64,000 nt of DNA, from assembly GCF_030053835.1 (NCBI RefSeq), contig NZ_CP125655.1, positions 2,046,001 through 2,110,000 of the forward strand, read 5' to 3'. The notes below the pieces were generated by a model that had not been told where the DNA came from, searched no databases, and was given only the letters and a program-made list of their open reading frames with translations. Of this stretch, positions 44,792-53,442 are shown piece after piece. The position numbers and the translations under genes were made by a program. Every line of letters starts with the position of its first letter. The stretch's first letter is position 1. Origin of the DNA: Cellulomonas sp. ES6. GTDB taxonomy: Bacteria; Actinomycetota; Actinomycetes; Actinomycetales; Cellulomonadaceae.

Positions 44792-44832
44792 GAAGGGCCC
44801 GTTCCCGCAGCGATGTGGGTGGCGGGCCCTTC
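44792..44832 (+). terminator. Terminator after tRNA-Ser
   Basis: A 10-bp perfect stem (GAAGGGCCCG at 44792-44801, CGGGCCCTTC at 44823-44832) starting 7 bases after the tRNA. Confidence 0.7.
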
Positions 44833-44997
44833 GTCGTCGGCTGGGTGCGGGCGGTCGGGCGCGGCGGTAGCAGTTCTGGCAGCCGTGCTTCGGCGGCGTC
44901 AACCTCAGCGCGTCGCGACCGAGCGACGGGCGGCCATGCGGTGACGGACGCGACGAGGCTCCCGCCTGGGAGCAGCGACGCGTGTCATCCACAGGCC

Positions 44998-45032
44998 TTG
45001 TTCCCTCGTTTGGCGAGAGATATCCTGCGCCA
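44998..45032 (+). promoter_or_regulatory. Promoter and probable operator of the NTase/HEPN pair
   Basis: TTGTTC (44998-45003), 17 bases, TATCCT (45021-45026): the best -35/-10 pair in the window. The -10 ends 7 bases before the ATG, so the transcript is leaderless. An inverted repeat TGGCG-N12-CGCCA (45011-45015, 45028-45032) straddles the -10 and may bind the HTH domain of the first gene for autoregulation. Confidence 0.6.
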
Positions 45033-45033
45033 T

Positions 45034-45630
45034 ATGAGAACGCGAGCACCCGCGCTGATCCCCATCTTCCGGTCAGCTCTGCAGGCTCGACTGCTCCTTC
45101 GCGTGCTGACCGACGACGAGCCGCGCACGATCACCGACCTCGCGCGCGCCCTCGACGCTCCGGAGCCGACCGTCCACCGGGAGGTTCGGCGCCTGATGGA
45201 TGCCGACCTGGTCACGGGCACACGTGTCGGCCGATCCGTGGTGGTACGGCCGGCCGACGACAACCCGGCAACAGCCCCCCTGCGCCAGCTCCTCGTCGTC
45301 ACCTACGGGCCGGTGTCCTTCCTCGAGCGCGCCCTCTGCGACGTCGAGGGGATCGCCGAGGCGTACGTCTACGGCTCCTGGGCGGCGCGCTGGCACGGCG
45401 AGGTCGGCCCGGCTCCGGGCGACATCGACGTGCTCGTGGTCGGCGTGCCCGACCGGGAGGCGGTCTACGACGCGCTCGAGGGTGTCGACTCCGCCCTGGG
45501 CCGGGAGGTGAACGTCACCTTCGTCTCGCCGGAGCGATGGGCGTCGGGCGAGGAGACCTTCCTCGCTGCACTCCGAGACCGTCCACTGGTCAGGCTCACG
45601 CTGGGTCGCGAGAGCGGAGCGGCTGCCTGA
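45034..45630 (+). CDS. HTH-nucleotidyltransferase protein (MNT-like antitoxin candidate)
   Basis: A 198-residue two-domain protein. Residues 12-72 form a winged helix (RTITDLARALDAPEPTVHRE). Residues 85-170 form a minimal nucleotidyltransferase with G114-S115 and the metal-binding D130-I131-D132 (YVYGSWAARW, APGDIDVLVVG). MNT proteins paired with HEPN toxins are antitoxins that AMPylate the toxin (known family biology); the HTH would add autoregulation (inference). The stop TGA shares its A with the ATG of the HEPN gene. Base composition is less GC-extreme than the neighbours, suggesting transfer. Confidence 0.72.
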   Translation: MRTRAPALIPIFRSALQARLLLRVLTDDEPRTITDLARALDAPEPTVHREVRRLMDADLVTGTRVGRSVVVRPADDNPATAPLRQLLVVTYGPVSFLERALCDVEGIAEAYVYGSWAARWHGEVGPAPGDIDVLVVGVPDREAVYDALEGVDSALGREVNVTFVSPERWASGEETFLAALRDRPLVRLTLGRESGAAA

Positions 45631-46088
45631 TGGTCTGGGAACAGGGACGAGCGGTCGTCGAGAGCCTGATCCGGACCGGCATGCTCGAACAGGTCCCGCC
45701 GAACCTCGACGCGGCGCAGTCGCTCGTCGACGTGGCCCAGACGCATCTTGCATCCGCGCTGACGCTGGCTGACACCGACACCGTCCTCGCCTACGACGCC
45801 CTGCACGGGGCGAACCGCAAGGCGCTCACGGCGATCCTCCTCGCCCAGGGGCTGCGGCCCACCCGAGCGGGCGGTCACATCGCGCTGTACGACGCCGTCC
45901 TGGCACAGCTCGACCCACCGCTCGGCCGCGACCTCGGTGCGTACCACCGGGTGCGCAGAGCACGGAACGCCGGGGACTACCGCGAAGAGCACGACGCCGT
46001 CGCCGACGACGTCCGCGCCGACCACCCTGGCTGCCGCAGGATCGTCGACGTCGCTCAGCGCGTCATCGGCCGGATGCCACCCTTCTGA
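45630..46088 (+). CDS. HEPN-domain-like protein (toxin candidate)
   Basis: A 152-residue helical protein, coupled to the NTase by a one-base overlap (TGATG). The stretch YDALHGANRKALTAILLAQG followed by LRPTRAGGHIALYDAVLAQL matches HEPN proteins encoded beside NTases in actinobacteria. The usual RNase motif R-x4-6-H is replaced by R112-N113-AGD-Y117, with no His in place, so RNase activity is uncertain; the Tyr could instead be the site modified by the partner. I infer a two-gene toxin-antitoxin-like module. No host gene target is evident. Confidence 0.65.
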   Translation: MVWEQGRAVVESLIRTGMLEQVPPNLDAAQSLVDVAQTHLASALTLADTDTVLAYDALHGANRKALTAILLAQGLRPTRAGGHIALYDAVLAQLDPPLGRDLGAYHRVRRARNAGDYREEHDAVADDVRADHPGCRRIVDVAQRVIGRMPPF

Positions 46089-46227
46089 CCGACGCCTGCC
46101 TCGCGAGGGACGTCCTGGCCGCGATCTCGGCTCCGACTGTCCGATCGGCGGTGTGCCGGCACCCGACGAACCTCTCTCGTCGTGATCGTCGCACGCTCCG
46201 CGAGCGAGGCCCCTGCGTGCTCGCGCC

Positions 46228-46602
46228 TCACGACCCGGCGTCGCCGCCGGTCGTGCCCTCGTACAGCCCGACCTGGTTGCCCTCCGTGTCCACGAACGCG
46301 GCCCACCAGCTCGTCGCGTCGATCTCGCTGCGCGGCACGACGACCCGTCCGCCGAGCTCGGTGACCCGGCGCAGCGTCTCGTCGATGGAGTCGACCTCGA
46401 CGTAGGACCGCGGCTGGTCGAACCCCTCGCTGCGCGGTGCGAGGCCGCCGCCGCTGACCTTGTTCGGGGCCTGCCACATCGGGTAGCCCTCGAACCCGGG
46501 GTACTCCTGGATCTGCCAGCCGAACAGCGCGCCGTAGAAGCCCTTCGCCCGCTCGACGTCGTCGACCGGGATGTCGATGTGCGTGATGTCGCCGTGTGCC
46601 AT
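46228..46602 (-). CDS. VOC (glyoxalase/bleomycin-resistance) family protein
   Basis: A 124-residue single VOC module. The N-terminal strand ITHIDIPVDDVERAKGFYGALFGW and the C-terminal AAFVDTEGNQVGLYEG are diagnostic, with candidate metal ligands His8 and Glu119-region. These proteins act on varied small molecules; no substrate is suggested here. ATG with GGGAG upstream. It is convergent with the HEPN gene over 139 bases that hold no recognisable feature. Confidence 0.82.
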   Translation of the reverse strand: MAHGDITHIDIPVDDVERAKGFYGALFGWQIQEYPGFEGYPMWQAPNKVSGGGLAPRSEGFDQPRSYVEVDSIDETLRRVTELGGRVVVPRSEIDATSWWAAFVDTEGNQVGLYEGTTGGDAGS

Positions 46603-46696
46603 GTCCGCTCCCCGGGCCGGTGACCCCGCACCGTCGCGGGGTCGGCTCCGTCCAGCGTACGGACGACCCCCGACAGCGCGCCCGGACGGCCGGCGG

Positions 46697-47659
46697 TCAG
46701 CCCTTGGCGCGGCGGGGCGACGCGAACGTGCGCAGGCGGCGGGCGGCGACGGCGAGCTGCACGTCGCGGTACTGCGCGGCCCGGTGCATCTGCCCGCGCA
46801 GGTCGCTGCCGGAGGGGCGGTGCCGCAGGTCGCACGGCACCTCCACCGCGACGAAGCCCTTGCGGAGCAGGTCGATCGTCATGCCGGTCTCCACGCCCCA
46901 CCCGCGGGCGAGCGGCGTGGCGGCCTCGAACGCCTCCCGGGTGAGGCAGCGCATCCCGGACAGCGGCTGCGTCGGCGTCCACCCGGTCATCGACTGGATG
47001 GCCCGGCGGGCGGCGCCGACCACGATGCCGCGGCCACCGGCACCGGGCTGCGGCGGCAGCAGGGCGATCGAGACGTCGGCGGTGCCCTCGAGCACCGGCG
47101 GCACCAGGGGCGCGGTGTTCACGGCGGTGTCGCCGAGGTCCCCGTCGATGAAGAGCAGCAGGCGCGGCGGCCGGTCGGGGGCGTCCCGCATCGCGACGAC
47201 GGCGGCGCCGGTCTCCATCGCGGACGCCTTGCCGCGGTTGTGCGAGTGCCGGACGACGACCGCGCCGGCCTCCCGGGCGACGTGCTGCGTGTTGTCCTCG
47301 GAGCCGTCGTCGACGACGAGCACGAGGTCGACGTGCGGGATCGCCCGCGCGGAGCGGACCGTCGCGGCGATCCGGCGGGACTCGTCCTTCGCGGGGATGA
47401 CGACCGCGACGCGCTGGCGGGAGCGCCCGGTGCGGGTGGTCGTCGTGGGGGTGTCGATCGGGGCCGTCGGCTGCGGCAGGTGACGGCGGGGCTTGCGCCC
47501 TGCCGGGGGCGTCGGGGCCGCGTCCGCGTCGGCGGTCGACGCGTCGGGGGCCGCTCCGGACCCGGCGTCGTCGGGGGCGTCGGTGGCGCCCGCGGGCTCA
47601 GGGGCAGGACCGTCGGCGACCGGTCGTCCCTCGGTCCTGTCCTGCGCCTCGCCCGTCAC
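46697..47659 (-). CDS. Family 2 glycosyltransferase
   Basis: A 320-residue protein. The first 80 residues are a Pro/Ala/Asp-rich, apparently disordered segment. The GT2 domain starts VAVVIPAKDESRRIAATVRS, has LVLVVDDGSEDNTQHVARE and the metal-binding LLLFIDGDLGDTA, and continues with SGMRCLTREAFEAATPLARG and WGVETGMTIDLLRKG. It resembles dolichol-phosphate mannosyltransferase/glucosyl-3-phosphoglycerate synthase-like enzymes. The GTG at 47659 is 7 bases after TAGGCT, so it is probably leaderless. The acceptor is unknown. Confidence 0.82.
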   Translation of the reverse strand: MTGEAQDRTEGRPVADGPAPEPAGATDAPDDAGSGAAPDASTADADAAPTPPAGRKPRRHLPQPTAPIDTPTTTTRTGRSRQRVAVVIPAKDESRRIAATVRSARAIPHVDLVLVVDDGSEDNTQHVAREAGAVVVRHSHNRGKASAMETGAAVVAMRDAPDRPPRLLLFIDGDLGDTAVNTAPLVPPVLEGTADVSIALLPPQPGAGGRGIVVGAARRAIQSMTGWTPTQPLSGMRCLTREAFEAATPLARGWGVETGMTIDLLRKGFVAVEVPCDLRHRPSGSDLRGQMHRAAQYRDVQLAVAARRLRTFASPRRAKG

Positions 47660-47820
47660 CCGAGACAGCCTAACGATCCGGCACGTCCTCGACCCCTTCC
47701 GGGCCCCGGACACGCGGAGGCTGCACAGGACGGTCACACCGGCGGCCCGGCCTCGCCACCAGCGGCTCGGCCCGGGCACGCGGACCGGAGGCGGGGAGGT
47801 CCGGGGGCCGCGGACGGCGA

Positions 47821-47852
47821 GGGCCGGGCCGGGACGTCGCCCGGCCCGGCCC
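47821..47852 (-). terminator. Terminator of the DUF5926 gene
   Basis: A perfect 13-bp stem (GGGCCGGGCCGGG at 47821-47833, CCCGGCCCGGCCC at 47840-47852) with the loop ACGTCG, 22 bases after the stop. Confidence 0.75.
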
Positions 47853-47873
47853 CCGCCGGTGCTGTGGTCCGCG

Positions 47874-48701
47874 TCAGCGCAGCGTGACCTGCCGGGCGAC
47901 GATGCCGGCGCGCGCACGGCGGGCGTTCGCGTCGAGCGGCTCGGTGTCCGCGATCGCCGCCTCGAACACGGGCGCGAACGCGGCGAGCGGCGCCTCGACG
48001 TCCGCCGCCTCCGACCCGCGCGCGAGCTCCCACACCGGGACGACGAGGCCGTTGGAGCGGAAGTAGCCGATGAACTTCGCACCGTCGAAGCCCGACTCGC
48101 GGCGCCCGTGCAGGCGGGCGAGGCCGTCGATGACCTGCTGCTCGTCGTGCGGCTGCGCCCAGCGCAGGTACTCGCGGGCGCCCATGCGGACCCAGTACGC
48201 CGCCTCGACGCCCGGCACCTTGTGCGTGTCGACGACGCCGGCGTCGGCCTCCTCGACGGCCGCCTTCAGCTCGGGCGTCATCTCGGTGTCCGGCGCGATC
48301 CAGTAGCCGAAGCCGTCCTCGACGGTGACCTCGAACGGCACCGTCAGGTCCAGCACGTCCTGCAGGCGCGGGCCGGGGCCGGGCAGGCCGGACTGCTGGA
48401 CGGCCGTGCCGGGCTCGGCGTCGAGCGCCTCGAGCAGCGCGGCGGCGAGGTCGCGGCTGGCGTCGCCCGAGCCCCCGACGGTCTGGAGCGCGAGCAGGAC
48501 CACGCCGTCGGCGCGGTGCAGCGCGGACCACCCGGACGGCAGGACCGTGGTGACCACCACGTCGCGCGCCCCGTGCTCGGCGACGGTCCGGGCGGTGGCG
48601 GTCGCGGCGGGCACGAGCTCGCGCAGGGCGACCCAGTCGGGCTCCCCGGGGAGACCCTCGAACGGGCGCAGGACGAACTCGACGTCGGATGCTGAGGCCA
48701 T
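47874..48701 (-). CDS. DUF5926 family protein
   Basis: A 275-residue soluble protein with conserved-looking patches [33 protein letters not shown] and [20 protein letters not shown]. This fits the actinobacterial DUF5926 family, often encoded beside a glycosyltransferase as here. No catalytic motif is apparent. The ATG is 6 bases after TAGCCT (48713-48708) with no Shine-Dalgarno, suggesting a leaderless mRNA. It is divergent from pgm. Function unknown. Confidence 0.72.
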   Translation of the reverse strand: MASASDVEFVLRPFEGLPGEPDWVALRELVPAATATARTVAEHGARDVVVTTVLPSGWSALHRADGVVLLALQTVGGSGDASRDLAAALLEALDAEPGTAVQQSGLPGPGPRLQDVLDLTVPFEVTVEDGFGYWIAPDTEMTPELKAAVEEADAGVVDTHKVPGVEAAYWVRMGAREYLRWAQPHDEQQVIDGLARLHGRRESGFDGAKFIGYFRSNGLVVPVWELARGSEAADVEAPLAAFAPVFEAAIADTEPLDANARRARAGIVARQVTLR

Positions 48702-48796
48702 GCCCCCAGGCTACCGGCCGGGACGCCCGCGTCCGGTTGTCCACAGGTTCCCGTCCGGCCCGCCGCGGCGCGCGCTTCGGTGGCAGGATCGACGGC

Positions 48797-50467
48797 ATGG
48801 ACCCCCGCGCCGGAACCCCCGCCCAGCCCTCCGACCTGGTCGACGTCGACGCGATGCTCGCGGCGTACCACGACCGCCGCCCCGACCTGGACGACCCCGC
48901 CCAGCGGGTGGTGTTCGGCACGAGCGGCCACCGCGGGTCCAGCCTCGACGGCGCGTTCAACGAGGCGCACATCGTCGCGATCACGGCGGCGATCGTCGAG
49001 TACCGCCGCGGGCAGGGGACGGACGGCCCGCTGTTCATCGGGCGCGACACGCACGGGCTCTCGCTGCCGGCGTGGCGGACGGCGCTCGAGGTCCTCGCGG
49101 CCGCGGGCGTCGAGGTCCGGGTGGACGCGCGCGACTCCTGGACGCCGACGCCGGCCGTCTCCCACGCGATCCTGCTCCACAACGGGGCCGCGACCTCGGA
49201 GGGCGTGCGGGCCAGCGGGCCCGGCCTCGCCGACGGCATCGTGGTGACCCCCTCGCACAACCCGCCCCGCGACGGCGGCTTCAAGTACAACCCGCCGCAC
49301 GGCGGCCCGGCCGGCTCCGACGCGACCTCGTGGATCGCGGACCGCGCCAACGAGCTGCTCGCGCAGGGCGTCGACCGGGTGCCGCGCGTCAGCGTGGACG
49401 CCGCGCTCGCCGCCGACACCACCCGCAAGCACGACTTCCTCGGCGCGTACGTCGACGACCTGGTGCACGTGGTCGACCTGGACGCCATCCGGTCGGCCGG
49501 CGTGCGGATCGGCGCCGACCCGCTCGGCGGGGCGTCCGTCGAGTACTGGGGGGCGATCGCGGAGCGCTACGGCCTCGACCTCACGGTCGTGAACCCGCGC
49601 GTCGACCCGCAGTGGTCGTTCATGACGCTCGACTGGGACGGCAAGATCCGGATGGACTGCTCGTCGCCGTCCGCCATGGCGTCGCTCGTCACGGCGATGG
49701 GTGCCGACGCGCCGTTCGACATCGCCACCGGCAACGACGCCGACTCCGACCGCCACGGCATCGTCACGCCGGACGCCGGGCTCATGAACCCGAACCACTA
49801 CCTCGCGGTGGCGATCCGCTACCTGTACTCCGGCGCCCGGCCCGGCTGGCCCGGCGACGCCGCGATCGGCAAGACCCTCGTGTCCTCGTCGCTCATCGAC
49901 CGGGTGGCGGGCAGCCTCGGACGCCGCCTGCTCGAGGTGCCCGTGGGCTTCAAGTGGTTCGTGCCGGGGCTGCTCGACGGCTCCGTGGGCTTCGGGGGCG
50001 AGGAGTCGGCCGGCGCGTCGTTCCTGCGCACCGACGGCTCGGTGTGGACGACCGACAAGGACGGGATCATCCTCGCGCTGCTGGCCTCCGAGATCCTCGC
50101 CACCACCGGCAGGACGCCGTCGCAGCACCACGCGGAGCTCGTCGGGGAGTTCGGCGAGTCCTGGTACGCGCGGGTCGACGCCCCGGCGACGCTCGAGCAG
50201 AAGGCCACGCTCGGTCGGCTCTCGCCCGAGCAGGTGACGGCGACGACGCTCGCCGGCGAGGACATCACGGCCAAGCTCACGCAGGCCCCCGGCAACGGGG
50301 CGGCCATCGGCGGGCTGAAGGTGACCACCGAGAACGCCTGGTTCGCCGCGCGCCCCTCCGGGACGGAGAACGTCTACAAGATCTACGCGGAGTCGTTCGT
50401 CAGCCCCGAGCACCTCGCGCAGGTCCAGGAGGCCGCGAAGGACGTCGTCTCGGACGCGCTCGGCTGA
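48797..50467 (+). CDS. pgm: Phosphoglucomutase (alpha-D-glucose phosphate-specific)
   Basis: A 556-residue enzyme that interconverts glucose 1-phosphate and glucose 6-phosphate. The phosphoserine loop is [17 protein letters not shown], the Mg site [11 protein letters not shown], the sugar-binding loop [13 protein letters not shown] and the C-terminal phosphate loop [17 protein letters not shown]. The N-terminus [19 protein letters not shown] is characteristic of this family branch. The ATG is 7 bases after CAGGAT with no Shine-Dalgarno, consistent with leaderless translation. It feeds glycogen, trehalose and cell-envelope sugar synthesis. Confidence 0.95.
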   Translation: MDPRAGTPAQPSDLVDVDAMLAAYHDRRPDLDDPAQRVVFGTSGHRGSSLDGAFNEAHIVAITAAIVEYRRGQGTDGPLFIGRDTHGLSLPAWRTALEVLAAAGVEVRVDARDSWTPTPAVSHAILLHNGAATSEGVRASGPGLADGIVVTPSHNPPRDGGFKYNPPHGGPAGSDATSWIADRANELLAQGVDRVPRVSVDAALAADTTRKHDFLGAYVDDLVHVVDLDAIRSAGVRIGADPLGGASVEYWGAIAERYGLDLTVVNPRVDPQWSFMTLDWDGKIRMDCSSPSAMASLVTAMGADAPFDIATGNDADSDRHGIVTPDAGLMNPNHYLAVAIRYLYSGARPGWPGDAAIGKTLVSSSLIDRVAGSLGRRLLEVPVGFKWFVPGLLDGSVGFGGEESAGASFLRTDGSVWTTDKDGIILALLASEILATTGRTPSQHHAELVGEFGESWYARVDAPATLEQKATLGRLSPEQVTATTLAGEDITAKLTQAPGNGAAIGGLKVTTENAWFAARPSGTENVYKIYAESFVSPEHLAQVQEAAKDVVSDALG

Positions 50468-50607
50468 GCGCGCGCCTCGCCGCCGGCGGGCCTAGCGTGG
50501 GCCGCCCGGCGGTGCCGGTGCCCGCCTCCGCGGCGACGTGGCCGGCGACGGCCGGTGACCGCTCGCGGCGGCCCGCACCGGGTCGCGACCGAGCGAAGGA
50601 GCACGCG

Positions 50608-50772
50608 ATGAGCGAGTCCAGCACCCCCGTCCCCGACGACGCACCGGACGCCGTCACCGACCCCGACGTGGACGCCGTCCGCGACGAGGAGATCAGCGAC
50701 GAGGAGGTCGCGCGGTCGATGCCGGACGCCGGCACGAGCGACGCCGACCCCGGCTCGTTCCTCAACCCCTGA
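50608..50772 (+). CDS. Small acidic protein of unknown function
   Basis: A 54-residue, Asp/Glu-rich soluble peptide (MSESSTPVPDDAPDAV, then EEISDEEVARSMPDAGTSD). The ATG has AAGGAG 7 bases upstream, and the third codon positions are GC-rich, supporting translation. I recognise no family. It lies alone between pgm and the HAD phosphatase gene and may be part of either transcript. Confidence 0.5.
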   Translation: MSESSTPVPDDAPDAVTDPDVDAVRDEEISDEEVARSMPDAGTSDADPGSFLNP

Positions 50773-50823
50773 CCGCGGCGGCTCGGCGCGCGGGGACGCG
50801 CACCGGGCGGTAGACCGGAGGCC

Positions 50824-51501
50824 ATGACGCAGACCCCCGGACCCGGCGCCGTCCTGTTCGACGTCGACGGCACGCTCGTCGACTCCAACTACCTGCACGT
50901 GCACGCCTGGGTCCAGGCGTTCGCCGCCGCCGACCACCCGGTCGACGCCTGGCGTGTGCACCGGCGGATCGGCATGGGCTCCGGGCGGCTGCTGCGCGAG
51001 CTGCTCGGCGACGACACCGAGGCGCTGGCCGACCGGGTGAAGCAGGAGCACACCGCCCGGTACGCGGACCTCGCCGGGCTGCTCCGGCCGTTCGACGGTG
51101 CCCGCGAGCTCGTCCGGGACCTCGCGGACCGCGGGGCCCGGGTGGTGCTCGCGACCTCCGCGGCACCCGAGGAGGTCGAGCGGCTGCGCGAGGTGCTCGA
51201 CGTCGACGACCTCGTGCAGGTCACGGCCTCGCAGGACGTCGAGGAGGCCAAGCCCGAGCCGGAGCTGGTCGAGGTGGCCCTCGAGCGTGCAGGCGTCCCC
51301 GCCGACCGGGCGGTCTTCGTCGGCGACTCGGTGTGGGACGTGCAGGCGGCCGTCCGCGCGGGTGTGCCGTGCGTGGCCGTCCGCAGCGGCGGCACCTCCG
51401 CGGCCGAGCTGACCGAGGCGGGCGCCGTGGCCGTGCACGACGACGTGGCCGAGGTGCTGCGCGACCTCGACGCGAGCGCCCTGGCGGCCGTCCTGCGCTG
51501 A
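50824..51501 (+). CDS. HAD family hydrolase (phosphoglycolate-phosphatase-like)
   Basis: A 225-residue HAD subfamily IA phosphatase. Motif I is VLFDVDGTLVDSN with the nucleophile Asp, motif II VVLATSAAP, motif III Lys in EEAKPEPELVE and motif IV VFVGDSVWDVQAA. A C1-type helical cap fills the first half. The ATG lies 7 bases after TAGACC and 4 after GGAGG, so both a ribosome site and a leaderless start are conceivable. The substrate is a small phosphoester not identifiable here. Confidence 0.86.
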   Translation: MTQTPGPGAVLFDVDGTLVDSNYLHVHAWVQAFAAADHPVDAWRVHRRIGMGSGRLLRELLGDDTEALADRVKQEHTARYADLAGLLRPFDGARELVRDLADRGARVVLATSAAPEEVERLREVLDVDDLVQVTASQDVEEAKPEPELVEVALERAGVPADRAVFVGDSVWDVQAAVRAGVPCVAVRSGGTSAAELTEAGAVAVHDDVAEVLRDLDASALAAVLR

Positions 51502-51514
51502 GGCCGGCCCCGCC

Positions 51515-51811
51515 TCAGTCCCCGGTGCCGGCGACCAGGTCCGCGTAGTCCGGGTGCTCGGCGACGAACGCCCGCACGAACGGGCACGCCGGTTCGATCC
51601 GGTCGCCCGAGGCACGGACCAGGTCGAGGGCGGACCGGACGAGCGTGGAGCCGATCCCGTGCCCCTCCTGCCGGGGGTCGACCTCGGTGTGCGTGAACAC
51701 CACGACGCCGGGCCTGCGCTCGTACTCCGCGACACCCAGTACCGCACCGTCGGTGCCCACCGCCTCGAACCGCTGCCGCTCCGGCACGTCCCGCACGTCC
51801 ACGTCCGCCAT
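51515..51811 (-). CDS. GNAT-like N-acetyltransferase (YjdJ type)
   Basis: A 98-residue small acetyltransferase-like protein. The acetyl-CoA loop reads VDPRQEGHGIGSTLVRSALD, and the end, CPFVRAFVAEHPDYADLV, is the signature of the Gcn5-related YjdJ/DUF1794-like (N-acetyltransferase 'NATD1') group. The ATG at 51811 is chosen because longer in-frame starts would add an unconserved extension; a CATACT element lies 6 bases upstream. The substrate is unknown. Confidence 0.8.
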   Translation of the reverse strand: MADVDVRDVPERQRFEAVGTDGAVLGVAEYERRPGVVVFTHTEVDPRQEGHGIGSTLVRSALDLVRASGDRIEPACPFVRAFVAEHPDYADLVAGTGD

Positions 51812-51884
51812 CCCGCGAGTATGCGTCACCCGGGCCGCGCCCTCCACGGCGCCCCGTGTCACCCGCTGGTGGGACACTGTGCAC

Positions 51885-53411
51885 GTGCTGGGGACCTACC
51901 GTGACGTGCTGGACCGGCCCGGTGCCCTGGCGTTCTCCGGTGCCGGCGTCATCGCCCGGCTCCCGATGTCCATGGTGGGCATCGGCATCATCCTGATGAT
52001 CGAGTCCCTGCACGGCTCGTACCGGCTGGCGGGTGCCGTCTCCGCCGCGTACGTGCTCGCGCAGGCGGTGTGCTCCCCGCAGCTCGCCCGCCTCGTCGAC
52101 CAGCACGGCCAGGCGCGCGTCATGCGCCCCGCGCTCACCGTCTCCGCGGTCGCGCTCGTCTCCCTCGTGCTCTGCGCGACGCTCGACGCGCCGGTGTGGA
52201 CGCTCTACGCGACCGCCGTGCTCGTCGGCGCCACCATCGGCTCGTTCGGTGCGCTCGTCCGGGCCCGGTGGTCCCACGTGCTGTCGGACCCGCGCGCGCT
52301 GCACACCGCGTACTCGCTGGAGTCCGCGCTCGACGAGCTGGTGTTCGTGGTCGGCCCGATCCTCGCGACGACGCTGGCGACCGCGGTCGCCCCGGCGGCG
52401 GGCCTCGTCGTGCCGGTCGTCGGGATGGTGCTCGGCGGGTACTGGTTCCTCGCGCAGCGCCGCACCGAGCCGCCGCCGTCCGGCCCGCGCCCCGCAGGAC
52501 CGGACGGCGCGCCCGTGCGTCGCGTGTCCGTCATGCGCTCCGGCGGCATGGTGGTGCTCGCCGTCGTGTTCGTCGCGATGGGGTCGATCTTCGGGGCGAC
52601 CGACGTGAGCACCGTGGCGTTCGCGGAGGAGGCGGGACGGCAGGCGCTGGCGGGCGTGGTGCTCGCGGTGTTCGCCTGCGGCTCGATGATCTCCGGCCTG
52701 CTCTACGGCGCACGGCACTGGGTGACGCCCCTGTGGCGCCGGTTCGCGATCGGGATGGTCGCGCTGGCCCTCGGGGTGTCGCTGTTCGTCCTCGTGAGCT
52801 CGATGACGATGCTCGGCGTCGTCATGTTCGTCGTGGGCTTCGCGATCGCGCCGACGCTCGTGAACGGCAACGCGCTGGTCCAGCACTTCGTGGCCCGCGA
52901 GCGGCTCACGGAGGGGCTGACCTGGGTCGGCACCTCGCTCGGCGTCGGCGTCTCGCTGGGGTCCTGGGTCGCGGGGTCCATGATCGACCGGCAGGGGTCG
53001 CACGGCGGCTACCTGGTGGTCGTCGGGTCGGCGGCGCTCGCCGTGGTGGCGGTGCTCGCCTCGCTGCGCACCCTGCGGGCCGGCAACCAGGACCCGCGGG
53101 TGCCGGCCGGCGCGGGGCCGGACGACGAGGGCGGCACCTCCGAGGGCGGCACCTCCGAGGGCGGCACCTCCGAGGGCGGCACGTCCGAGGGCGGCACCGC
53201 GCCCGGGGCCGGCGCACGGGCCGCCGCGAGCGACGAGGACACGGTCGACGCGTCGGCAGCGCCCGCGGGCGGCACCGCAGCGCATGCCGTGACGCCGGTC
53301 GCCGCCGACGACGCCCCCCGGCGGGCCGGCGGCTCGACGCTCCCCGTGCCGATGGACGTCCCCGGGTCGGAGCGGCTGACGCCCGCGGCCGACGACACGC
53401 CCGCGGGCTGA
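51885..53411 (+). CDS. MFS transporter
   Basis: A 508-residue, 12-span major facilitator. The spans run from VIARLPMSMVGIGIILMIES to LVVVGSAALAVVAVLASL, with the central loop between spans 6 and 7 (QRRTEPPPSGPRPAGPDGA). The 100-residue C-terminal tail is soluble and begins with five GGTSE units (53126-53200 region), encoded by a 15-bp tandem repeat. The start is uncertain between GTG 51879 and 51885; GACACT 6 bases before the latter would suit a leaderless transcript. Likely a drug or metabolite exporter (inference). Confidence 0.82.
   Translation: MLGTYRDVLDRPGALAFSGAGVIARLPMSMVGIGIILMIESLHGSYRLAGAVSAAYVLAQAVCSPQLARLVDQHGQARVMRPALTVSAVALVSLVLCATLDAPVWTLYATAVLVGATIGSFGALVRARWSHVLSDPRALHTAYSLESALDELVFVVGPILATTLATAVAPAAGLVVPVVGMVLGGYWFLAQRRTEPPPSGPRPAGPDGAPVRRVSVMRSGGMVVLAVVFVAMGSIFGATDVSTVAFAEEAGRQALAGVVLAVFACGSMISGLLYGARHWVTPLWRRFAIGMVALALGVSLFVLVSSMTMLGVVMFVVGFAIAPTLVNGNALVQHFVARERLTEGLTWVGTSLGVGVSLGSWVAGSMIDRQGSHGGYLVVVGSAALAVVAVLASLRTLRAGNQDPRVPAGAGPDDEGGTSEGGTSEGGTSEGGTSEGGTAPGAGARAAASDEDTVDASAAPAGGTAAHAVTPVAADDAPRRAGGSTLPVPMDVPGSERLTPAADDTPAG
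53126..53200. repeat. 15-bp minisatellite in the MFS transporter tail
   Basis: Five near-identical copies of GAGGGCGGCACCTCC (the fourth with ACGTCC), encoding repeated EGGTS. The period preserves the reading frame. Confidence 0.85.
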
Positions 53412-53442
53412 CCGCCCGCCGGGGCGTCCCCCTCGGCGTCCG

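Noticed and set aside
40397..44944. A 1515-codon open frame on the plus strand across the kinase, ABC and ATPase genes
   Set aside because: It is the antisense shadow of GC-rich minus-strand genes. Its product is Arg/Ala/His/Pro-rich without any domain, while the opposite strand carries kinase, ABC permease and ATPase motifs.
44701..46225. An integrated island with attachment sites at tRNA-Ser
   Set aside because: No integrase, and I could not find a second copy of the tRNA 3' end (GGTTCGAATCCCCCATCC) downstream. The gene pair may be accessory, but a site-specific insertion is not supported.
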